Below the pieces are notes generated by a model. That model did not search any database. It was not told the DNA's origin and saw nothing but the letters and a program-made list of their open reading frames with translations. A program made the translations under genes and the position numbers. A stretch of DNA of 64,000 bases from Ryuthela nishihirai (lineage: Eukaryota; Arthropoda; Arachnida; Araneae; Heptathelidae), in contig JAWZYU010000018.1 of NCBI GenBank assembly GCA_038380435.1, forward strand, positions 49,400,251 through 49,464,250, read 5' to 3'. Of this stretch, positions 22,543 to 32,226 are shown one piece after another. How positions within the stretch are numbered: position 1 is the first letter of the stretch; every line of letters starts with the position of its first letter.

Positions 22543-23637
22543 ATGTTATCATTACGAGATAAAGCACTTTTAATTATGCTGTATTATCAGAACTCCGAAT
22601 GTGCAAGTGCGGCTTTGCGCACCTATCTTTCGATGAGGGGTATTAGAAGTGGAAAGGGACCGATGTCTTGTTCCTCACAGATAGCTATGATGAAAAGGTT
22701 TGAGGACACTGGCAGTTTGGAAGCACGTGCAAGAAGCCGGAGACCCAAAAAAACTATTGCAGTTGTGCACGAGGTCGAACACGAGGCCGACACCCAATCG
22801 GCAGCTTCCGCACATGGGGAATGCAGTGCGCGTGAAATTTCAAGACGAACAACTGCCATTTCGTACGGGATTGTGTGGCGATCACTCAGGATCTCCTCAA
22901 GAGGTATCCTTACAAAATCCAACACGTACAGGAACTGAAACCAACCGATTTCGAAAGATGTCATGAATTTACAAATTGGGCTTTTCAACAGATGGAAAAC
23001 AATGCGGACTGTCTGTCAACCGTCCTTTGGACTGACGAGCTGCACTTTTCACTTAATCGAAGTGTAAATGCACACAACTGCCGCATCTGGGCGAGAGAGA
23101 ACCCACACGCGATTGTGGAAACCCCTTTGCATCAGCCAAAGGTGACAGCGTGGTGCGGGTTCACTGTGTCATTCATTATAGACTCCTTTTTCTTTGAGGA
23201 AGTCCACAGTGGTAAATTTCGAACTGTTACTGTCACAGGAGAGCGTTATGCAGTGCAGAATCATTCCTCCCTTGCAAGAGAGGCAAGCACTCCATAGTGT
23301 AACATTCATGCAGGATGGAGCGCCTCTACACATCACAGGTCCTGTCCAGCACCTGCTGCGATCGACTTTTGGCGATGACCGTGTCCTCAGTAGCTCTTTC
23401 CCGCACGAATGGCCACCAAGGTCTCCAGACCTCACACCTTGTGAGTTTTGGTTATGGGGCTACTTGAAGTCACAGGTGTACAGAGGTCGGCCGACGTCAT
23501 TGGCCATGTTGAAAGAAGCTATTCGCCATCATGTGACAAGAATTACAGCTGAAAACCTCTTCGATGCTGTGCAGTGTGTCGTGCCACGTCTGACGGCCAT
23601 TCTCATCATTGACGGCCGTCACATTGAACATTTGTAA
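22543..23637 (+). pseudogene. Mariner-like transposase with DUF4817-type N-terminus, two frameshifts
   Basis: The N-terminal helix-turn-helix region reads DKALLIMLYYQNSECASAAL..YLSMRGIR..GPMS, the DUF4817 style of arthropod Tc1/mariner transposases. Then come SAREISRRT..VWRSLR, YPYKIQHVQELKPTDFERC and the catalytic segment. The first Asp is in VLWTDELHF (~23030), the second in FMQDGAPLH (~23313) and the third in PPRSPDLTP (~23430), with exactly 37 residues between the last two, so DD37D. WLWGYLK follows as usual. The frame slips near 22885-22900 and again near 23255-23265, and the YPYKIQHV part is read in a different frame from both ends. The protein would cut and rejoin at the TIRs if intact. 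Confidence 0.8.
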
Positions 23638-24092
23638 TCCTAGCTGCGTTGCGAAATGTGCTGCGCCACTGTACAAACTACTGACACAAGCGCCACCTGT
23701 CGGTGGCAAATGTAACTATTCTGGCAAAAAAATATTTCGTGATAAAAAAAATTCCATGTCTTTCTGTGCATTTCTGCAAAAACCGCATCGTGTTACTGTC
23801 CATACTTTTCGAATTATTGCATTTTTACTTTTTTTGGATCACCTTTTGGATCACCCAGTATTTAGTCTGTATTAAATTTAAATCTTTATATCCTTATCAT
23901 TACCCGAAAAATAATAATTAGGAAAAGCAAATTTTTTATTTATTAATATTTTGTGATACAGCGCCTAAATTTTGATCGGTTCATCATTTATTGAATTGGC
24001 CTGAAAATAAAAAAAGTTCACCTACCACTTTCATAGGTCATTGATTAACAGAGGTATCAATTACTTGTCGATTAACCATCGATATCTTAGAC

Positions 24093-24282
24093 CAGGGGTT
24101 CTCAACGTTGGGTACGCGGTAAAATATTTTTGGGGTAGGCCGTGAGGCGCCAGATCTAGTAGCAAAGTAAAAATAACCATTGTTACACTATAACTATAGT
24201 TTTAACTATCTATACAAGAGGTACGTCAGTTACATACACATTTCCAGGGGGTAGGTGAAGCATAAAATGTTGAGAACCACTG
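24093..24282. mobile_element. Second hAT-type MITE, 190 bp
   Basis: Ends CAGGGGTTCTCAACGTTGGG and AATGTTGAGAACCACTG are inverted repeats of the classic hAT form (CAGNGGTTCTCAA). Flanking octamers TCTTAGAC and TTTCAGAG match at five of eight positions, an eroded target duplication. No ORF. It is unrelated in sequence to MITE-1. Confidence 0.75.
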
Positions 24283-25079
24283 TTTCAGAGGACAATATAT
24301 TCAATTGAAAAGGGAACTCATAGTTCAATCTTTTTGGTGATTTTTGAGAACTATCCAAATTGTAACTGCACAGTGTTATTGTCTGAATTGTTGAAATGAA
24401 GGCTTACCTACTGAGTAATATTACCGTAGTAGTACTTCTTTTAAATATAGGGAGAACAAATATGAATAAGATGTAAATCTACACAACGCCCAGCGGAATG
24501 TTTTCACCATTGTTATTCTCAATGTCTCCAATCAAAATAGTCATAGATTCTTCCGGAGTTAGAAGCAAGTTTAATGACTATTTTCCTGTCACCCCTAGCA
24601 ACAGTTTTAGTGTCTTTTTCGAAGGCGCTTCAGATGAAAACAAAGACTTTTGGCACATATACATAATTTATATTCAAAATGTATAGTTAAATGCATTGGT
24701 CTAGTACAAGAATGAGGAGGAAACAACGACCCCAGTGCAAGAATTTGTGAAGACTAATATCAGAGGCAATATTTGGTGAAATAGCAGAAAAATTGCTATA
24801 GACGTAAAACAGGTATGACTTACGATAACTTTTCCCATCAGAATCGCATAACGTAGGCAGTGACTGGCATAGAAATAAGTGCATTCGCATGCTGCCATTC
24901 TAAACGGCTTTGTTTTTGTACCGTTTTGTAATGCCACTTCCTTTATTTTAACACTTCTCCGTTTGGCCTTATGTAAAAAACTGCATTCTTACATATTTCG
25001 TTAAAAATGTGGATTTTTAAATGATTTTCAGAAACGATGAGAGAACAAAAGAAGAAAATGGTGAGCAACCTCAGATCTC
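24283..25079. other. Spacer, no gene recognised
   Basis: Only short AT-rich ORFs without motifs. Confidence 0.5.
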
Positions 25080-25420
25080 CAGTGAATTAATTCACTATAT
25101 AAATAGAAAGGAAATATTATACATTCACTATAAAAACTATTCTAGGACATACAGATCGAAATAGATTATAAAACTTATTGTAAATTTGTAAAGCGAAAAA
25201 TAATTTATGCTAAAGACAAATATTGCAAGGATAAATTCGATAAATGTGGGAATAACCAAAGCAAGCTATGGATTCGAATAAATGACATGCTTGAAATAAA
25301 GAATAGCACTAAAACAATTCCTGTATGTGAAAATTTGCTAAAAATGGCCAGTGATATGAATTTAGCTTTCACTGACACAGTTAAAATTATGGGAAAGAGA
25401 AAGGGAAACATCTTTCACTT
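25080..25420 (+). pseudogene. LINE ORF2 linker fragment
   Basis: The translation FVKRKIIYAKDKYCKDKF, then GNNQSKLWIRINDML, NSTKTIP and LAFTDT matches the pattern between endonuclease and reverse transcriptase in many LINE ORF2 proteins (K..Y...K...C.NN.KKLWK.IN..L...). Stops occur upstream and no endonuclease or palm motif remains on this strand. It is probably a dead fragment unrelated to the opposite-strand relic at 25500-26110. Confidence 0.45.
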
Positions 25421-25499
25421 CTCCATATTATATTTAATAATTGATTTATACCAAAATATTTATCATTTTTGTTGATTGGTAGTTCGGTAATACATGTTT

Positions 25500-26110
25500 T
25501 ATCTATAAGTGTCATGTTTTCCAATCCAAATTCTTAGCAAATTGCTTTACTAAATGAATTAACAATTTCTAATAAGCTTTGTAACTGAATATAATTAGAA
25601 TTGTATAATTTTAGATCATCCGTGTAGAACAAGTGATTTATTTTTCCTGTACTGCTTGCCTTAATTTTATATTCATAAGTTGAATTATTAATAATTTTAC
25701 TTAATGGATTAAGTGCTAGGCAAAAATATAAAGGACTTAAACAATCTCCTTGAAAAATACCTCTGACTCTCATAATTGATTCAGATTTGTAAGAAGTATT
25801 GTTGAAGCTATTGTTGGTTGGTAAGAAGTATTGTAATTTCTAAGAAGTACTCTTTGAATTAAGCAATAAGTTTGTTTTCCATTTTGACATAGAACTTTTA
25901 AGAAAATCTATGAGTTCAATCGATTTTATATATTTCAAGTACTCTCAAAAGCCAAGAATGGGAATACTGTCAAAAACCTTTTTATAGTCTATCCAAGCAA
26001 TTAACACATTTCTTTTTTTTACATTTTACTTGTTACAGATCACATTATATCGATCCATAATTGCTTCTTGGTACTTCTGGAACACTTTCTGCAACCATTT
26101 TGTTCAAATG
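25500..26110 (-). pseudogene. LINE reverse transcriptase palm fragment (R4/Dong-like style), decayed
   Basis: On the minus strand, motif A reads AWIDYKKVFDSIP, then after a stop come RGIFQGDCLSPLYFCLALN (motif B) and INHLFYTDDLKLY (motif C, YTDD where YMDD is usual). QLQSLLEIVNSFS follows. The wording GIFQGD.LSPL.FCLALNPLS with a YMDDLKLY active site is typical of R4/Dong-type retrotransposons, though I cannot confirm the clade. A stop and frame changes before motif B inactivate it. Confidence 0.6.
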
Positions 26111-26344
26111 TTTACATTTCAAACAAAAACAAATGTTCAATGTTCAAATGTTCAAACATTATTTTCTTGTGAATGGTGATTTACAAGATTTAATTCAATG
26201 GTGATTTACGAGATTTAATTCAAGTTTTAATGAAAAAAAATTGGTGAGGCGTCTATTCTAGAAAGTAGAATTCCCAACAATGGCCAAAAATAATCCCAGA
26301 AAGCCTTTTAGGACCGGGACAGAGTACATTGGGTGCAAAGGTGA
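26111..26344. repeat. Short local duplications
   Basis: AAATGTTCAA phrases repeat at 26095-26160, and a 26-bp unit (AATGGTGATTTAC.AGATTTA) is repeated twice at about 26173-26222. Replication slippage is the likely cause. Confidence 0.5.
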
Positions 26345-26680
26345 TAATAATGTATTTGTGCCATTTGCTGAAATTTACATCCGCTAATCCCCTACCTTCC
26401 CTCGGTGAGAATCTAATGATGAGTGACCATGATGGTCTTGGAAAGATTACCATCTTTTCGATGAGTTGTTAAGCCATGATCATATGTGCAGGAAGGCCAC
26501 AATCTGTGCACGTTTCACTACATGCTGACTGACTTGAAGACAGACTGTCCTCTATCTCCTAACAGCTTTTCAATGGATCTCGTTCACCCAACCTAATCTG
26601 AGCCCCGAGGTCCTTATGACATGGCCATTTTGTCCATCGTGTGTAAAAAGTGTCGATAAAAGGCAAAATAACCCAATCCA
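26345..26680 (+). mobile_element. SINE-A copy, headless and diverged
   Basis: GCTGAAATTTACATCCGCTA, CCCTACCTTCCCTCGGTGAG, GTCTTGGAAAG, ACATGGCCATTTTGTCC and GCAAAATAACCC align with the body and tail of SINE-A. The tRNA head is not recognisable. Confidence 0.65.
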
Positions 26681-27721
26681 AGAGTTCCAAAAATACTCTT
26701 TTTTCGAGTATTTTACTTATGATGAAATATTCATGGTTCTAGTGGGATCCTGAAGTTCAGGTTCCCATCCCACTGAAGCTCTTTTTTTTTTTCTTTGTCT
26801 AATTCTTCAGTGCTTACAGGACAAGCTAAATGAAACCTCTCGGTCATATATTCCTTTGCATTGGAAAACCTAATTTTCCAGGTGTAGAAAATAATACATA
26901 AAATCTTTAATGCCTCGGATACGTTATTTTTTAATCAGTTATACAATCACTTGTTTGTTACTCAGCTACAAAACGTACTTTTATGTTGCAATTAAGAAAA
27001 AAAAATGCGAGCTTCATCGCACTCGTGTTTTTTCAATATACTGTAATTTAACAGCTCTTTTAAAAAAATTAACAGTATTTTTTGTTTACTTTGGAGATAT
27101 ATACTGTTTTAAATCAAGAAATGTTATGGCAAATCCTCCTCAAAAAGTTTCTTGTCCAATCGTCGCTAAGTAATATTAATCACGAAAGCCAATAAAAAGC
27201 AAGACATGAGGCCTGAAAATGTATCAACTCAACTTGTTACAGAGCTTCTACAATTGTTTTACATCGCGAATGAACCGGTGTGAAAGAAATTATATTTCAT
27301 CCTGTACTTTATAATATACCTAAATTGAAAACAGTATTTTCATTGGTTAACTTCCACAAAAGATACATAATAAAAACTTATGTTGGAAAAAGCGTTTATT
27401 TCTTGCCTGAAAATTTTAATTATTTTCTATTTTCTGTGGCAGAGTATTACGTCTACTAGTTGTTCTTGATGTAATTCATGTGGGTGCGACGTGTTTCTCT
27501 GATCTTCAGATTTTGCCGTTCCGTTCTTTATGTGAAATGGAATATTAGGAGCATTACTATCCATTTGGTTGATTTTATCTAAACGAACCAAGTGCATAGA
27601 ATTACTTTTATTCCTTCAGTTTGAAATTAGAAAACGTTTTCATTTTCCTCTGACTGCAGATAATATTGGTTGACTCTCACATTTTCCGTTGAAATTCGAC
27701 GGGTCCTTAAAGGAATTGTTG
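26681..27721. other. Spacer, no gene recognised
   Basis: AT-rich, with a poly-T run near 26782. The 87-codon ORF at 26910-27173 is low-complexity and lacks a motif. Confidence 0.5.
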
Positions 27722-28110
27722 TTGGGCAGATTTAGCTCTGAGCGACATGTTTTTGCACAGTACGAGACAAAACGCTAGGTAACCAGGTCCCAAAGGGCTC
27801 AGAGAAAGTTGGGGAGAAGGGGACACATTGGAGCGCTGTTAAGAAACAAATGAAAGGCTCGTCGATGTCATCCAGTGTGTTCTTTAATATGAACAGAGTA
27901 AGGCTTTCCTTCACACAAGGCCACGGCGTGAAGTCCAGTCTGATGGATGGCGGTCTTTCCGATACCCGGTATTCCCTTTCTCCTCGAAGACAGGATGAAG
28001 GTTTAGTGGAGATAAATCTCAACGCTGGAACAGTTGGGATTCGAACCAGGGAAATGCGTAATACGAGCCTAGAGCGTTCTCTACTGGGCCACCCCCCATT
28101 TGAAGGTGTT
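27722..28110 (-). mobile_element. SINE-A copy
   Basis: Tail at the low end (GCTCTGAGCGACATGTTTTT), head at the high end (GGGATTCGAACC is the complement side of the B box). The body has GGGGAGAAGGGGACACATTG, GTGTTCTTTAATATGAACAG and GGAGATAAATCTCAACGCTG. Confidence 0.75.
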
Positions 28111-29120
28111 AGCGAAGTAAACTATAGAACTGGAAGGAATATTGTCCGCAGTAATATATATGAAAACAAATGAAATACAATTTCTTCAGACCTTTATTCT
28201 TATGGCTTACATTATCAAAACATATGTTGGAATTGGCATCTGCATTGCTCAAGCAGAGTTGAACTCTGCGGAGCATGATTTCTGATGTTTTCCTCTGAGC
28301 CTAAAAATTGAGTGCTGTCAACTACTTACGTGTCCAGTATGTGAAAACTGCCATCTGCTACATAAGAATTTCTTGTACGAATGAAATCGGTCATTACCAC
28401 CCGAAATGAATTGGCGCTATTATTTACGTGAATTTGTAGCTGTTTAAGAAGTTTGTCAACGGTTTTTCTCATGAGTACCATAAATCGTTCCTATGTAAGT
28501 ACGTTATTTACAAGCATAACTTCCTTTTTTTCATCGTTACGAAAGAGATGTCACTTAAAAGAACGAGTTAACAAATGATCAAAATAAGTTATTCATCATC
28601 CATTATTAAAAATAACGGTTTTGTAAACGTATTTATTTGTGGGACAGGAACGAATAAATTCACTATATAATGTAATACTAAAGCAAGGAATGTATTTACA
28701 TTTCATGGATAACTCAGAGTAATGTTATTCCACGTGTCATATTGGTATTTTCATGGTTTCATGTTTCTCAACACTCAAACACAATTCTTTCTCTTCCAGA
28801 ACTCGAATAGACTCATCCAATTAAGCAGACATTATTTGATCATATCAATTAAGCTCATATCAATTAAGCTGATAATTAAGCTGACTCATCCAATTAAGCT
28901 GACACTATAATTATTTTGCCTTTGTGTGAAATAGCTTTGCGGTTCTGATCACCAATTACAAAAAAGGACGCCAGTCTTGGGGTTCCTTATTTAGAATTAA
29001 TTTACCTATCGTTACCAAAAAAATTATTTTGGATAATGTTCCAGCTTTCGACGTAGAGTTTCCAGTACACCTAATATCTCTAAAAGGAGAAAGAGCAGGA
29101 AATTTGTTTTTAAATTTAAG
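28111..29120. other. Spacer with a short CAATTAAGCT repeat
   Basis: No gene was recognised. CAATTAAGCT recurs at 28817-28907 with TCATAT or TGACTCATC between copies, a small local tandem repeat. Confidence 0.5.
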
Positions 29121-29390
29121 CCGTTACAACGAATTCGATATGTTAGTCATAAAGGATAAACCACTATAAGGAACTCGACACATTGACCATATAGGATAAA
29201 CCGACATAACGAATTCGACACATTGGTCATAGAGGAGATACCATTATAACGAACTCGACACGATGGTCACAAAGGATAAACCACTGCAACAAATTCGACA
29301 CGTTGGCCACAAAGGAAAAACCGTTATAATGAACTCGGCACGTTGATCATAAAGGATAAAACGTTATAACGAACTCGACACTAATTCTTA
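29121..29390 (+). repeat. 40-bp minisatellite, first block (about 6.5 units)
   Basis: Units of 40 bp with consensus phrases CGAATTCGACACGTTGGCCA, CAAAGGATAA and ACCGCTATAA. This block is more diverged than the second block at 31127-31935. The same unit and orientation indicate one array split by later insertion of about 1.7 kb. Confidence 0.85.
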
Positions 29391-30513
29391 AACAGCTCAT
29401 TACCAAAATCATACCAAAAACTATCTCATTACATTAAAATTAATAGGGTGCATAATAAATTAAGTGATTTATTCTGTATATATTTTCATAAGTGCATAAG
29501 ATATTACATATCATGGATATAGACATATAATTTCTATTTTTTTCTATGTACATATATATGGTATCTGTCTATTTTTGTTCTTACGATATGGTTGTTGCTT
29601 GCAACTATTTCTGTTGGCTGGGAACGTCCGGTTGATGACACTGCACGTAGTGCACGAAGGGCATCGAAAGTGTGAGAACCTAGTAGATGATCTAATTGCT
29701 ATGATGATAGGAAGGGAAGCCATTGTCATTGGGGGCGGCCTTGATGATGCACGCTCCCCCACCTTCTCTGTGCACTGGCAAGGTGTTGTACACAGTGTCG
29801 GCTCACCGGATGACACTTTATGGCATTGTTGCCGTAAAGTGTCATCCGGACTTTTTGACCTTGATGAGAATTTGTTTACCTTGAGGGCATGAGTGAGTGG
29901 AAGGAAAGGGTGGAATGACGTGGATAGGGAGACCCGTGTCGGACGTCAAGGTATTGAGTGGTGCGTTTCTCGAGAGCCTGAGATACTGTAGGTCTCAGCG
30001 CAGGGTAGATAGATCAACTTTAAACATAGTCTGTGTGACTTAGAAGAACTAGGTCTGTGTGACCAGATATATATCAAAGGTCTGTGTGACCAGATATATA
30101 TCAAAGGTCTGTGTGACCAGATATATATCAAAGGTCTGTGTGACCGTCCGAAATAAAAGTATGTGTCTGCGCGAACTAACAGTAATCAGTCTGCGTGACT
30201 AACAATAATCATTCTGTGTGACTAACAGAGAACGGGAGCACTAGAAACGATAGACAACCTCCTAAGACGTATCCCAGCAACAGGAAGGAAAACTGATGAC
30301 AAGGATAGAATAAAACTCATGTTAAATTTGTAACAAGTGTCTTCTGTTTATCCATCGATCAAAGGTGAATACATCGCGGCGGGATAAAACTCCTCTCAAA
30401 GGTTGCATAGTATTGGGTGGAACTATCAGCGGGAGCAACACTCAAAGACACGCACTGATTTAAATAATCCTCGAACCTTAATAAAAAATTGAAGTGTTGA
30501 ACGTCACATACCC
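29391..30513. other. Unassigned block inside the split minisatellite
   Basis: Contains a 15-bp-arm hairpin (29806-29820 and 29835-29849, CCGGATGACACTTTA with a 14-nt loop). It also has three copies of a 27-bp repeat at 30050-30145 (GTCTGTGTGACCAGATATAT) and GTCTG.GTGACTAAC variants to 30230. ORFs at 29575-29892 and on the minus strand overlap each other and show no motif. AATAAAACTCATG and TGTAACAAGTGTCTTC near 30310-30345 resemble an LTR-type 3' end, but no partner LTR was found. Confidence 0.4.
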
Positions 30514-30528
30514 TTACCACTGAAGACC

Positions 30529-31058
30529 CCCCCCCCCGATAGGGGACCACCTTGTCGTGGTGGGAGGGCCTAGGGCCCAGCAAACCGGCTGAAGGCTTTG
30601 CCAGCCGGATTGAGCATTGCCAAAGCCAACTGAGGTTGACGATGCTGCCGACCGGTTCCCTAGCCGGTTGGTTGGTGACAGCGTCTGAGACCTCACCTAT
30701 CAGGAGCTCTGGGTGAGCTGTTCGAGGGCTCGGCAGAACGGGTTTGTCTCCTAGTAGGCCAGAGCCCTCACAAAAGTCTGGGTCTTACTAAGAGTCTCCA
30801 CCCCGGACGCCGATCGAACTTGGATCTATATATTCTTGTTCATGGCTAATCGGGGAATAGATTAAAGCAAGGTTTCTTCCGGTGGTCAGCTTTCCTTTTA
30901 TAGGACTGCTGCCATGTGAGGCTGGGTTGAGGTGCGCCTATAGGGCGTATTCCTTGCCCCCGGCTCTAGATAAGCACGGCTTTTCATAACCAGGTAGTGC
31001 TGTACAAGCGGAACCGGGAATTGCCGTGGTTGCACAAGATCGCAACAAAAGAGATCAA
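30529..31058 (+). mobile_element. Element D copy 2: retroposon with 15-bp TSD
   Basis: TTACCACTGAAGACC lies at 30514-30528 and is repeated at 31059-31073, a 15-bp target duplication. The insert starts with a C run, then GGGGACCACCTTGTCGTGGT (hairpin), and ends AGATCGCAACAAAAGAGATC. It is GC-rich and has no convincing ORF. Co-linear with 8461-8890. The variable-length target duplication indicates LINE-type retroposition. At 530 bp it is either a SINE-like derivative or a LINE copy with an internal deletion. Confidence 0.7.
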
Positions 31059-31126
31059 TTACCACTGAAGACCAGGAAAATGTACATCAATTGACCACAA
31101 GAGAGCTAGGGGAAGCGACATTTTGA

Positions 31127-31935
31127 TCACAAAGGATAAACCGCTATAACGAACTCAACACGTTGTCCACAAAGGATAAACTGCTATAGCGAATTCAACA
31201 CGTTGGCCACAAAAGATAAAATGCTGCAATGAATTCGACAAGTTGGCCACAAAAGATAAACTGCTATAAAGGACTCGACACGTTGGCCATAAAGGATAAA
31301 CCGCTGCAACGAATTCGACATGTTGGCCACAAAGGATAAACCACTATAACGAATTCGACACGTTGGCCACAAAGGATAAACCGCTGCAATTAATTCGACA
31401 CGCTGGTCAGCAAGGAAAAACCATTATAACGAATTCGACATGTTGGCCAGAAAGGAAAAACCATTATAACGAATTCGACACGTTGGCCAGAAAGGAAAAA
31501 CCATTATAACGAAATCGACACACTGGTCATAAAGGATAAAACGCTATAACGAATTCGACACGTTGGCCACAAAAGATAAAATGCTGCAATGAATTCGACA
31601 CGTTGGCCACAAAAGATAAACTGCTATAACGGACTGGACACGTTGGCCATAAAGGATAAACCGCTATAACGAAATCGACATGTTGGCCTCAAAGGATAAA
31701 CCGCTGCAACGAATTCGACATGTTGGCCACAAAGGATAAACCACTGCAATTAATTCGATACGCTGGACAGCAAGGAAAAACCATTATAACGAATTCGACA
31801 CGTTGGCCAGAAAGGAAAAACCATTATAACGAATTCGACACGTTGGCCACAAAGGATAAACAGCTGGAACGAATTCGACACGCTGGTCATAAAGGATAAA
31901 ACACTATAACGAATTCGACACGTTGGTCATAAGGG
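31127..31935 (+). repeat. 40-bp minisatellite, main block (about 20 units)
   Basis: About twenty 40-bp units (AATTCGACACGTTGGCCACA, AAGGATAAACCGCTATAACG). Variants such as GCTGCAACG versus CTATAACG and GGAAAAACCATT versus GGATAAACCGCT recur in order at intervals of several units, a sign of higher-order amplification. There are no unique spacers, so it is not CRISPR-like. Confidence 0.9.
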
Positions 31936-32226
31936 ACAGATTGCACTGCGGCATGCATAAGCGTAATGCTGTTGAGCTCAGAAGTACAGGCTAGCTATAA
32001 TTAAACTGGCAGTACTCAGAACGGTGTAGAGAAGGATTTACTTGACGGATTACAGTGAAAAGTGTGGATACCGTAATAAGAACATGGAGTATAGAATTTG
32101 CGAATAAAAAATAGTGTTAGTGCCACCAGGTGGCGTGGGTGTGCTAAAAACGTGGTAGAACATGCTAATTTCTCGTGACATTGCAGCCAATCACATGTGA
32201 GAGTCGCATGAGGCATACTATAAAAT

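Larger units (their letters stand above)
17454..23858 (+). mobile_element. Mariner-like element 1 (DD37D, long TIRs), split by nested insertions
   Basis: Left TIR 17454-17622 and right TIR 23690-23858 are near-identical inverted repeats of about 170 bp, beginning CCAGGTGATTCA and CTGGGTGATCCA and ending at GACAGGTGGCGCT. TA dinucleotides flank both ends, as in all Tc1/mariner elements. Without the foldback-like insertion (17640-22368) the element is about 1.7 kb: a left TIR, a short leader, one transposase gene (22543-23637), then the right TIR. The transposase has frameshifts, so the copy is inactive, although its TIRs could still be recognised. Confidence 0.85.

Noticed and set aside
29946..30131. 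Repeated IYIWSHRPL peptide
   Set aside because: A 27-bp repeat divides by three, so any frame repeats; not a protein.
30300..30350. LTR retrotransposon end
   Set aside because: Polyadenylation-like wording only; no second LTR, primer-binding site or polypurine tract was found.
30536..30580. HDV-like self-cleaving ribozyme at the start of element D
   Set aside because: A hairpin is clear, but I could not place the first strand of P1 against a matching strand after the hairpin. Kept only as a test in the findings.
31127..31935. CRISPR-like array
   Set aside because: The whole 40-bp unit repeats without unique spacers, and the genome is eukaryotic. It is a minisatellite.
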